Assembly: GCA_003235465.1 (NCBI GenBank)
Contig: QJWD01000133.1
Location: 1-5,037 of the forward strand
Source of the DNA: Nitrospirota bacterium
GTDB lineage: Bacteria > Nitrospinota > Nitrospinia > Nitrospinales > VA-1
DNA length: 5,037 bases
Direction: 5' to 3'
Positions 1 through 4,838 of the stretch are shown here, piece by piece. Each line of letters opens with the position of its first letter. The first letter of the stretch is position 1. The notes below the pieces were generated by a model. The model searched no databases. It saw nothing but the letters and a program-made list of their open reading frames with translations, and was not told the DNA's origin. Position numbers and translations under genes: made by a program.

Positions 1-28
1 CCGGGCCGTGGCTTAAGGACTGAAGGGC

Positions 29-62
29 AAAAAAAAAAGCCCCCTCCCCAACGGGAGGGGGC
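29..62 (-). terminator. Intrinsic terminator of the DUF3568 lipoprotein gene
   Basis: A 10-bp perfect GC-rich stem (39-48 paired with 53-62) closes a 4-base CAAC loop. Read on the minus strand, it is followed directly by ten T residues (29-38). It begins about 20 bases past the stop codon of the lipoprotein gene at 82. The other side of the stem has no T run, so it should act only on minus-strand transcripts. Confidence 0.93.
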
Positions 63-81
63 GATCCATGCCATCGGGCGA

Positions 82-585
82 TCAGGTTTCCAGCCCTTCG
101 CAGGGGCCCATGCGGCCCACGCAGCGCTGGATCACGTGCCGCCAGTTCCGCTCGGGGTTGAAGTTGGAGGCTTCCAGAATCCGCTGCGTCTGCGTGATGA
201 TCTCCACCGCCGTCGCCCGGTCCTTGACGACCATGGCCTTGGAGGCATCAACGCTGATGCGCGTGGTCTTGAAGGTGATGCTTTCAAGATCGATGTCGAT
301 TTCCAGGTCCCCCGCCTTGGCCACGATCTCCCGCCCGTCGTCGGTTTCGTTATCCTCGACGACTTCGATATCCATCCGGTCGAGCGCCTCGGTAACCGCC
401 AGGTGGACGTACTCCACCGGGTAATTAGAGGTTTTATCGGCGACGTTCATGAAGCTGTAGCCCGCGCCCATGGTGGCGCCGCTCAGCGCCACGGCGGCGC
501 AGCCGGTTGCCAGGGGCGAGGCCAGGAGCACCGCCAGAAGCAGCGCCTTTCCCCGCGTGATGATTGCTATTTCCGAGTTTTTCAA
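82..585 (-). CDS. DUF3568-type outer-membrane lipoprotein, function unknown
   Basis: From the TTG at 585 this encodes 167 residues. It has a basic N-terminus, a leucine/alanine-rich hydrophobic core and a lipobox ending in LATGC, which puts the lipidated Cys at residue 29. Alanine follows the Cys, so sorting to the outer membrane is expected. The short glycine-rich stretch after the Cys and the mature body, with alternating acidic strands and a TxRISVD-like segment, match my recollection of the DUF3568 family, whose members are small lipoproteins without a known reaction. Two cysteines (155 and 162) near the C-terminus could form a disulphide. Start choice: an ATG at 669 is in frame and would add 28 residues, but it lies inside a sigma-54 promoter and would bury the signal peptide. 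The TTG has a G-rich ribosome binding site (593-599) seven bases upstream and gives a normal signal peptide. The gene ends 20 bases before a strong terminator. Family assignment is by pattern only. Confidence 0.75.
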   Translation of the reverse strand: MKNSEIAIITRGKALLLAVLLASPLATGCAAVALSGATMGAGYSFMNVADKTSNYPVEYVHLAVTEALDRMDIEVVEDNETDDGREIVAKAGDLEIDIDLESITFKTTRISVDASKAMVVKDRATAVEIITQTQRILEASNFNPERNWRHVIQRCVGRMGPCEGLET

Positions 586-657
586 TGAATTGCCCCCCCT
601 TTGATCGCAGCCGGCTTGTCCGAATTCAGGCCTCCATGCCTCAGAACCGGTAATAAG

Positions 658-674
658 AGCAACAACCATGCCAA
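658..674 (-). promoter_or_regulatory. Sigma-54 (-24/-12) promoter for the lipoprotein gene
   Basis: The minus strand reads TTGGCATGGTTGTTGCT. The sigma-54 consensus is TTGGCACG-N4-TTGCT, so only one constrained base differs (T for C). The invariant GG (671-672) and GC (659-660) have the required ten bases between them. Transcription would start near 647, leaving a leader of about 60 bases before the TTG start at 585. The match overlaps the alternative ATG at 669, which argues against that start. Expression would then need a bacterial enhancer-binding protein; none is encoded in this window. Confidence 0.7.
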
Positions 675-697
675 AAACCTCGGCCCCTGAAATTGTG

Positions 698-709
698 TGA
701 CTTAAGTCA
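698..709. promoter_or_regulatory. 12-bp perfect palindrome upstream of the sigma-54 promoter, possible activator site
   Basis: TGACTTAAGTCA is a perfect inverted repeat centred about 56 bases upstream of the inferred transcription start of the lipoprotein gene. A second partial copy sharing TTAAGTC lies at 743-749, 41 bases further upstream, which is close to four helical turns. This placement would suit an enhancer-binding-protein site, but the cognate regulator is unknown. Confidence 0.35.
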
Positions 710-898
710 TGCGCGGCTGTGATCCACCGGGCACATGGTTCTTTAAGTCCACACCCTAGAGCAATATATAAGACGGAATCGCCTGAACCGCCGAGGGAAG
801 GCGGACAAAGGGCGGGATGGATGCGAATAAGGCGGGATTTTTCAGGGAGGCGGAGCCCGTGCCGCCCGGGCGCGGCGGTGTTACCGATAGTGCACGGC

Positions 899-1609
899 CT
901 AGTCGGCCGGCTCGGTGATGAACTGGTAGCCCTTTTCCCGCACCGTGACGATATGGCGCGGTTTGTTCGGCTTTTTCTCGAAATACTTTCTCAAGCGGGC
1001 GACGAAGTTGTCCACCGTTCGGGTTTCGGTGTCCGGCCCGTAGCCCCAGACCTTTTCCAACAGTTCCTCGCGGCTCACCACTTCGCCGTTCTTGCTGACC
1101 ATGAGCTTCATCACCAGCGCTTCCTTGGTGGTGAGAAAAAATTCCCCGTTCTGGCCGCGCGCCTGGCCGGTGCCGAAGTCGACCCACATGTCGTCGAAAT
1201 GAAATTTGCCGCGGTCGAGCACCGGCTGCTTGTACCATTGCCAGCGCCGGAGGATGCCCTTCACCCTGAGCAACAGCTCCGGCAGATGGAACGGCTTGGT
1301 CAGGTAATCATCGGCGCCCGCCTCGAGGCCGGTCTGCCTGTCCTTGTCGGTGGATTTGGCGGACAGCATCAGAATGGGAAAGCGGATGTTGCCGGCGCGA
1401 ATCCGCCGCGCCACCTCGAGGCCGCCGAGCCTGGGCAGCATCAGGTCGAGGATGACGAGGTCGAAATCGTCCTCCGCCAGGGTTTCCAGGGCGCTCTGGC
1501 CATCCTCGACCACGACGATGTCGTAGCCCTCGCGCTCGAGGTTGAACCTGAGCCCCTTGGCGAGGTGCGCCTCATCCTCGACAACCAGTATTTTTTTCTT
1601 CTTGCCCAT
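899..1609 (-). CDS. OmpR/PhoB-family response regulator
   Basis: This is a 236-residue cytoplasmic DNA-binding regulator and the phosphorylation partner of the kinase encoded just upstream. The N-terminal receiver domain (about residues 5-120) has the acidic pair E11/D12, phosphoacceptor D55 in the VILDLMLP strand, S83 at the Thr/Ser switch position, and K105 in the TKPF motif. A winged helix-turn-helix domain follows (about 134-234), with the LTTKEALVMKLM and RTVDNFVARLRKYFE segments typical of OmpR/PhoB proteins and a C-terminal wing ending in KGYQFI. The ATG at 1609 is chosen because it leads directly into the KKKKILVVEDE receiver start and has a GGATCGG-like site upstream. A TTG at 1642 is in frame but adds an alanine-rich stretch unlike the family and has no ribosome binding site. 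The gene lies 34 bases after the kinase stop, so the two are almost certainly cotranscribed. The target genes are not proven; the divergent desaturase is the obvious candidate. Confidence 0.95.
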   Translation of the reverse strand: MGKKKKILVVEDEAHLAKGLRFNLEREGYDIVVVEDGQSALETLAEDDFDLVILDLMLPRLGGLEVARRIRAGNIRFPILMLSAKSTDKDRQTGLEAGADDYLTKPFHLPELLLRVKGILRRWQWYKQPVLDRGKFHFDDMWVDFGTGQARGQNGEFFLTTKEALVMKLMVSKNGEVVSREELLEKVWGYGPDTETRTVDNFVARLRKYFEKKPNKPRHIVTVREKGYQFITEPAD

Positions 1610-1643
1610 CGCCGATCCGGTTAAAGCCGCCGCCGCTCTCAAG

Positions 1644-2576
1644 CTAGTGCGGCAGCGACACGGTGAAACGGGTGCCCTTGCCGCGGCCTTCGCTCTCCAC
1701 GGTGAGGCGGCCCTTGTGGTTTTTCACGATTTCGCGGGAAATGAACAGGCCGAGCCCCGCCCCTTCGATGTTCTGCGTGTCGACGTTCTGCGCCCGGTAA
1801 AACTTCTTGAAGACCTTCTTGCGGTCCTTTTTCTCGATGCCGATGCCCTGGTCGATGAAATGGATGTCCAGGTATTTTTTCCCGTCCTTAACCTCGATCA
1901 CCAGCGGCTGACCGACGGGCGAATAGCGGAGCGCGTTGCCGATCAGGTTATTAAATACCATACGCAGCGCCCGTTTATCCACCTGGTGCACGCCGGCGCC
2001 GTTTAAATGCAGCCGGACTTCGCATTTCCTCTCCTCGAACTGGCGCTTGTAGGCCTTCACCACTTCCTCGAGGAATTCGCCGATATGAACCGGCTGAAAC
2101 TGCAGCCGCATGGCCTCGGCCTTGCTCGATTGCAGGATGTTGTCGATGAGGCTGGAGAGCCGCTCAGTGTCGGTGAGCATGGTTTCGACAAAATCCCCCG
2201 CCTCACCCGGCGAGACCTTCTGGTACTTCATGGTCTCCAGGTAAAGCTGGATCGACGCCAGGGGCGATTTGAGCTCGTGCGAAACGCTGGAGACGAAATT
2301 GCTCTGCAACTGGTTGAGGCGCGCCTGCTTGTTCCAGTACACGAAGATCACGTACACCCCGGCGAGGATGATGAGCATGAGGAACGACCCCTCGAGCAGG
2401 ATCACCCAGGTGAACTCGTTGTTGAACAGCTCGGGGCGCAGCTTGGAGGCGAACTCCTCGAGCTTCAGGTTGTTCTTGAAGTACCAGTAGACCCAGATCC
2501 CCATCAGGCCGAGCCAGGCGACCTGGACGCCGATGAAGACGAAAATGGGATGGAACAGAGTTCTAAGTTTGCTCAT
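1644..2576 (-). CDS. Membrane histidine kinase with two TM helices and no separate sensor domain
   Basis: This 310-residue inner-membrane sensor kinase is the first gene of the two-component operon. Transmembrane helices lie at about 8-33 and 56-81. Both are rich in Trp/Tyr near their ends and are joined by only about 22 residues, so there is no room for a periplasmic sensor domain and no HAMP or PAS domain is visible. The HisKA dimerisation domain carries H100 in SVSHELKSPLASIQ. The HATPase domain has the N box (N210 and N214 in MVFNNLIGNALRYS), G1 box DQGIG (242-246), F box KKFYRA (257-262) and G2 box GAGLGL (272-277), so it looks catalytically intact. It ends shortly after the last strand, at FTVSLPH. 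Start: the ATG at 2576 has a GGGGAGG ribosome binding site, but the spacing is long (13 bases) and the site is part of a small hairpin. Membrane-state sensing is inferred from the topology and the desaturase neighbour. Confidence 0.95.
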   Translation of the reverse strand: MSKLRTLFHPIFVFIGVQVAWLGLMGIWVYWYFKNNLKLEEFASKLRPELFNNEFTWVILLEGSFLMLIILAGVYVIFVYWNKQARLNQLQSNFVSSVSHELKSPLASIQLYLETMKYQKVSPGEAGDFVETMLTDTERLSSLIDNILQSSKAEAMRLQFQPVHIGEFLEEVVKAYKRQFEERKCEVRLHLNGAGVHQVDKRALRMVFNNLIGNALRYSPVGQPLVIEVKDGKKYLDIHFIDQGIGIEKKDRKKVFKKFYRAQNVDTQNIEGAGLGLFISREIVKNHKGRLTVESEGRGKGTRFTVSLPH

Positions 2577-2592
2577 GGCCGGGCGCTATCCT

Positions 2593-2607
2593 CCCCTGTT
2601 AGAGGGG
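2593..2607 (-). promoter_or_regulatory. Leader hairpin covering the ribosome binding site of the kinase gene
   Basis: On the minus strand CCCCT, a 5-base CTAAC loop and AGGGG form a 5-bp stem. Its 3' arm is part of the GGGGAGG ribosome binding site of the kinase gene. The helix is short and could simply be a weak translational damper. No ligand-binding fold is visible around it. Confidence 0.3.
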
Positions 2608-2608
2608 C

Positions 2609-2637
2609 TTACATCTAATATTACATAACTTTTACAT
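2609..2637. promoter_or_regulatory. Three direct TTACAT repeats, putative response-regulator binding site
   Basis: TTACAT occurs exactly three times, at 2609-2614, 2621-2626 and 2632-2637, with start-to-start spacing of 12 and 11 bases. On the minus strand the units read ATGTAA. Direct hexamer-type repeats at about 11 bp are how OmpR/PhoB-family dimers bind DNA head to tail. The block lies between the divergent kinase and desaturase genes, overlaps the inferred kinase promoter, and is just upstream of the desaturase -10 region. Binding by the regulator encoded here is inferred. The region is AT-rich, so chance repetition is possible. Confidence 0.5.
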
Positions 2638-2646
2638 GCAGGTCAG
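2618..2646 (-). promoter_or_regulatory. Candidate sigma-70 promoter of the kinase/regulator operon
   Basis: On the minus strand CTGACC (2641-2646) and TAATAT (2618-2623) are separated by 17 bases; each hexamer matches four of six consensus bases. Transcription would start near 2611, giving a leader of about 35 bases before the ATG at 2576. The ATGTAA repeats cover the spacer, the -10 box and the start site, so binding there would be expected to repress the operon. Confidence 0.4.
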
Positions 2647-2657
2647 CAGGAACCCGG

Positions 2658-2668
2658 TAATATAAAAT
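2658..2668 (+). promoter_or_regulatory. Candidate -10 region of the desaturase promoter
   Basis: The AT-rich TAATATAAAAT offers overlapping -10 hexamers (TAATAT at 2658, TATAAA at 2661) about 40-50 bases upstream of the desaturase start. No recognisable -35 box lies 16-18 bases upstream. An activator-dependent promoter served by the TTACAT repeats would fit, but the exact promoter is uncertain. Confidence 0.35.
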
Positions 2669-2709
2669 CAGGTGCATAAAAAATCACGACACTACCGAGG
2701 GGGAGAAAC

Positions 2710-3609
2710 ATGAGCAACATCGCCGCCGTAAAACCCAAACTGAAGTTCAACACCGGCACCACCGCCTACTTCATTTTCCTGCACGCCGGAGCGCTGCTCG
2801 CGCTGTTTCCCTTCGCTTTTTCGTGGAGCGCCGTGGCGCTCATGCTGTTTCTGCACTGGCTGACGGCGTCGCTCGGCATCTGCCTCGGCTACCACCGCTA
2901 CCTGACCCACCGCGGCATGGACCTGCCGAAATGGCTGGCCCGCACGCTGGTGTTCTTCGGCGCCCTGGCCTGCGAGAACGGGCCCATCAAATGGGTCGCC
3001 CAGCACCGCATGCATCACGCGGGCTCCGATACCGACTCCGACCCGCATAACGCCAAGAACAGCCTGTGGTGGGCGCACGTCGGCTGGATGCTCTACGAGC
3101 ACCCCGAGTTCGACAACAAGGAGAACATCCGCAACTACTCCAAGGATATCGCGAACGACCCCTTCTACCAGTTTCTCGATAACCACTTCATCAAGATCCA
3201 GTTTGCCCTGGGCTTCCTGCTGTTCGCCATCGGCGGCTGGCCGTTCGTCATCTGGGGCATCTTCCTGCGCCTGGTGCTGGTGTACCATTCCACCTGGTTC
3301 GTCAACAGCGCCGCCCACGCCTGGGGCTACAAAACCTTCGCCCTGGAGAACGACCTGTCCACCAACTGCTGGTGGGTGGGCCTCATCGCTTACGGCGAAG
3401 GCTGGCACAACAACCACCATGCGTTTCCCAAGTCCGCCCGGCACGGCCTGAGGCCTTGGGAATTCGACATGACGTGGATGGCGATCAGCGTCCTCAAGGC
3501 GCTCGGGCTGGCGACCAACATCAAGGTCGCCAAACTTAAGAAGCTCGAAAGCCCGAGCCCGGAGCTAAAGCCCACCTACGGCGCCGACATGATCAAGCAG
3601 GCCGCCTGA
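2710..3609 (+). CDS. Membrane fatty-acid desaturase (acyl-CoA/acyl-lipid delta-9 type)
   Basis: This 299-residue integral inner-membrane di-iron desaturase should introduce a double bond into a saturated acyl chain using oxygen and electrons from a separate donor. No cytochrome b5 or ferredoxin domain is fused to it. All three histidine boxes are present: H62-RYLT-H67, H99-RM-H102-H103 followed by the DTDSDPH stretch (107-113), and H233-NN-H236-H237. The extra ligands N199 and H203 in NSAAH are also there, as in stearoyl-CoA and cyanobacterial DesC-type enzymes. Hydrophobic helices lie at about 17-37, 40-60, 75-91 and 163-195. The ATG is preceded by a strong GAGGGGGAG ribosome binding site and the length is normal for a bacterial delta-9 enzyme. 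It is divergent from the kinase/regulator operon with 133 bases between the start codons, which suggests control by that system. Regiochemistry and substrate form (CoA, ACP or lipid) cannot be fixed from the sequence. Confidence 0.94.
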   Translation: MSNIAAVKPKLKFNTGTTAYFIFLHAGALLALFPFAFSWSAVALMLFLHWLTASLGICLGYHRYLTHRGMDLPKWLARTLVFFGALACENGPIKWVAQHRMHHAGSDTDSDPHNAKNSLWWAHVGWMLYEHPEFDNKENIRNYSKDIANDPFYQFLDNHFIKIQFALGFLLFAIGGWPFVIWGIFLRLVLVYHSTWFVNSAAHAWGYKTFALENDLSTNCWWVGLIAYGEGWHNNHHAFPKSARHGLRPWEFDMTWMAISVLKALGLATNIKVAKLKKLESPSPELKPTYGADMIKQAA

Positions 3610-3616
3610 CCCGAAC

Positions 3617-3636
3617 CGCCCGGAATACGCCGGGCG
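3617..3636. terminator. GC-rich hairpin between convergent genes, possible bidirectional terminator
   Basis: CGCCCGG (3617-3623) and CCGGGCG (3630-3636) form a 7-bp stem around a 6-base AATACG loop. It fills most of the 28-base gap between the desaturase stop and the DUF2797 stop, so it is well placed to act in both directions. Neither side has a T tract, so it is not a classical intrinsic terminator. Confidence 0.5.
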
Positions 3637-3637
3637 C

Positions 3638-4432
3638 TCAACCGAGGCTGAACTCCACCTCGTAGCCGGCGTATTTCCTCAGGTTGATCACCCGCTTGTC
3701 GAACAACAGGTACTGCCCCTTGATGCCCGTCAGCCTGTCGCTGAACTCCGGCGTCTTGTCCAGGTTGTGGCTCGTGATCTTTTCCGGAACAGCGAGCACC
3801 GGGTAGGTGAACGCCTCCGCCGCCTCGTCCTTCACCAGGTACTGGCAAAGTTCCTTCGGCACCCACGCCGCGATTTGCTCGCGCAGTTCCAGCAGGTCCA
3901 CCGGTTCCACCTCGCCCTTCAGCATCTTGCGCCAGTTGGTCTTGTCGGCCATGTGCCGGGCCACCGCCACTTCCATCTGCCCCGCCAGCACCCGCCTGGG
4001 AAGCCTGGCGATAACAAGCGCCTGAACCGCGCCCTGGTCGATCCAGCGGTCGGGCACGTTGTAGTGCCGCGTCACCCCCACCTTCACGCCCGACGTGAGC
4101 GATAAGTAAACGATGTGCTCGATGTTGCAATGCGTGCGGTAGAACTCCAAATCCGCCGGGCCGCCCTGATCGTGGGCGCAGGTCTCGGGCCTCACCGCGC
4201 ACATGGCGTTTTCAGGCAGGTCGCGGGCGCAGGGGAAACAATAGCCCTGGCTGTAGGATTTCTTCGTCTCCCGGCCGCAGGCGATGCAGTGGATGACGCC
4301 GAGAAACTTCATACCGAGGGGCTGGCCAAGCCAGGGGTTGAGCGGCGTCTCGCCGCCGGTCAGGCAAAGCCGGTATTCAACCGGCGCCTTCGCCTCGTGG
4401 GTCATCATTCTCAGGCTGCCAGATACCTTCAC
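3638..4432 (-). CDS. DUF2797 family protein with Cys clusters and a GIY-YIG-like core
   Basis: This is a 264-residue soluble protein of unknown function. The N-terminal half has a zinc-ribbon-like cluster, C49-x2-C52 and C65-x2-C68 within the family hallmark CGRETKKSYSQGYCFPC. A second Cys/His group follows at C78, C85, H87, C102 and H106. Next comes IVYLSLTSGVKVGVTR (107-122) with R129 and W130 shortly after. The spacing between IVY (107-109) and KVG (117-119), and the following arginine, resemble a GIY-YIG nuclease core. The DKTNWRKMLKGE segment is also a family signature as I recall it. The GTG at 4432 is chosen because VSGSLRMM matches the usual family N-terminus; its GGAGG site (4436-4440) is only three bases away, which is unusually close. 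In-frame ATGs at 4408 and 4405 are possible but would cut that motif. It is convergent with the desaturase and lies 101 bases downstream of a small membrane-protein gene. Activity as a nuclease is not established. Confidence 0.9.
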   Translation of the reverse strand: MKVSGSLRMMTHEAKAPVEYRLCLTGGETPLNPWLGQPLGMKFLGVIHCIACGRETKKSYSQGYCFPCARDLPENAMCAVRPETCAHDQGGPADLEFYRTHCNIEHIVYLSLTSGVKVGVTRHYNVPDRWIDQGAVQALVIARLPRRVLAGQMEVAVARHMADKTNWRKMLKGEVEPVDLLELREQIAAWVPKELCQYLVKDEAAEAFTYPVLAVPEKITSHNLDKTPEFSDRLTGIKGQYLLFDKRVINLRKYAGYEVEFSLG

Positions 4433-4447
4433 ACGCCTCCAGGGGAT

Positions 4448-4477
4448 TGGCCGCGGTCACAAAAACCCGCGCTCGGC
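4448..4477 (-). repeat. Imperfect direct repeat, copy B, in the leader of the DUF2797 gene
   Basis: This 30-base segment matches copy A (4525-4554) at about 23 of 30 positions, with an identical GCCGAGCGC block, a T5 tract and a TGA in the same relative place. Read in the frame that ends at 4457 it encodes RAERGFL then stop, echoing AERRFL then stop at the end of the small membrane protein. The similarity may reach further upstream, since a GTGGCGC block recurs at 4509-4515 and 4587-4593 with nearly the same offset. Confidence 0.6.
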
Positions 4478-4524
4478 CCGCATGCCATCGTATCGCCGGG
4501 AAAATACCGCGCCACGCGAACTCA

Positions 4525-4554
4525 GGCCAGCGATCATAAAAATCTGCGCTCGGC
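4525..4554 (-). repeat. Imperfect direct repeat, copy A, at the 3' end of the small membrane-protein gene
   Basis: This is the partner of the copy at 4448-4477, offset by 77 bases. It includes the last codons and the stop codon of the 54-residue gene. Several of the differences fall where the encoded residue changes little, as would be expected of an old local duplication of a coding 3' end. Confidence 0.6.
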
Positions 4555-4698
4555 CCATTTGCTGCTGAAGTAATAGAGAGCGAACAGCGCCACCGATACG
4601 CCGAGCATCAGCGTCGAGGCGTCGAACACGAGAAACGACACGAGAAACAGCAGGCAAAAAAACAGGCAATGCCTGAGCAAGCGATGTCTGTTTGCCAT
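4534..4698 (-). CDS. Small two-helix membrane protein, 54 residues, unknown function
   Basis: This short gene runs from an ATG at 4698 to a TGA at 4534. An ideal GGAGG ribosome binding site (4705-4709) lies six bases upstream, and a TATAAT box (4731-4736) precedes that. The product has a basic N-terminus (MANRHRLLRH) and then a Phe/Leu-rich helix (about 7-25) with two cysteines (C11 and C15). A short FDAST turn leads to a second helix (about 29-44), and the tail SSKWAERRFL is basic. Basic residues at both ends suggest that both termini are cytoplasmic, making it a helical hairpin in the inner membrane. I do not recognise a family. It lies on the same strand as the DUF2797 gene, 101 bases upstream of it, and may be cotranscribed. 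A longer overlapping frame (4457-4732) is less likely because it is arginine-rich and has no clear ribosome binding site. Confidence 0.7.
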   Translation of the reverse strand: MANRHRLLRHCLFFCLLFLVSFLVFDASTLMLGVSVALFALYYFSSKWAERRFL

Positions 4699-4730
4699 GA
4701 GCCGCCTCCGGTGGAGTTCGATCCGGCCGC

Positions 4731-4736
4731 ATTATA
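4731..4736 (-). promoter_or_regulatory. Candidate -10 box (TATAAT) of the small membrane-protein gene
   Basis: A perfect TATAAT on the minus strand lies 32 bases upstream of the ATG at 4698, which would give a leader of about 25 bases. No good -35 hexamer is present at 16-18 bases; that position is a GCGCGC run. An activator or another upstream contact may be needed. Confidence 0.45.
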
Positions 4737-4763
4737 TGTCATAGTCGCCACTTGCGCGCGCGG

Positions 4764-4775
4764 AGTTTATAAACT
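4764..4775. promoter_or_regulatory. 12-bp perfect palindrome upstream of the small membrane-protein promoter
   Basis: AGTTTATAAACT is a perfect inverted repeat centred about 35 bases upstream of the TATAAT box, just beyond the alternating GCGCGCGCG tract at 4754-4762. The position fits an operator or activator site, but no regulator is indicated. The rest of the gap to 4838 shows no gene and no clear terminator for the gene to its right. Confidence 0.25.
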
Positions 4776-4838
4776 TGATTTGTCGCCATCCCCTGAAAGA
4801 CCGCTATCGGCCGTAAGCTGAAGTTCTGGCAAATTATT

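Larger units (their letters stand above)
586..898. other. Intergenic region between the response regulator and the lipoprotein gene
   Basis: This stretch holds the sigma-54 promoter and the palindrome described separately. It also has a 5-bp GC hairpin (862-866 with 874-878, loop 867-873) about 20 bases past the regulator stop. That hairpin has no T tract, so it is at best a weak or Rho-assisted end signal. A direct repeat GGCGGGAT occurs at 811-818 and 831-838, exactly 20 bases apart. I see no convincing coding sequence on either strand. Confidence 0.6.

Noticed and set aside
586..669. N-terminal extension of the lipoprotein to an ATG at 669
   Set aside because: It would add 28 residues before a normal lipoprotein signal peptide, and it overlaps a strong sigma-54 promoter. 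The TTG at 585 fits better, although a start at 669 cannot be fully excluded.
719..1624. A 301-codon plus-strand open frame
   Set aside because: It is antisense to the response regulator, whose receiver and winged-helix motifs are unmistakable. The plus-strand translation is a low-complexity shadow of GC-rich codons with no recognisable domain.
2007..2618. A 203-codon plus-strand open frame
   Set aside because: It is antisense to the histidine kinase and made mostly of Leu, Glu, Asp and His. It shows no motif and no independent ribosome binding site.
2692..3444. A 250-codon minus-strand open frame
   Set aside because: It is antisense to the desaturase, which has all histidine boxes. The frame is Val/Gly/Gln-rich, typical of a shadow on GC-rich coding DNA.
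4457..4732. A 91-codon minus-strand frame overlapping the small membrane protein
   Set aside because: The overlapping 54-codon frame has the better ribosome binding site and a coherent two-helix product. The 91-codon product is arginine-rich, and its start overlaps the likely -10 box.
4742..4838. Integron attC site downstream of the AT-rich cyclase gene
   Set aside because: AT-rich small genes like this can be integron cassettes, so I looked for paired RYYYAAC and GTTRRRY core sites after the stop codon and found none.
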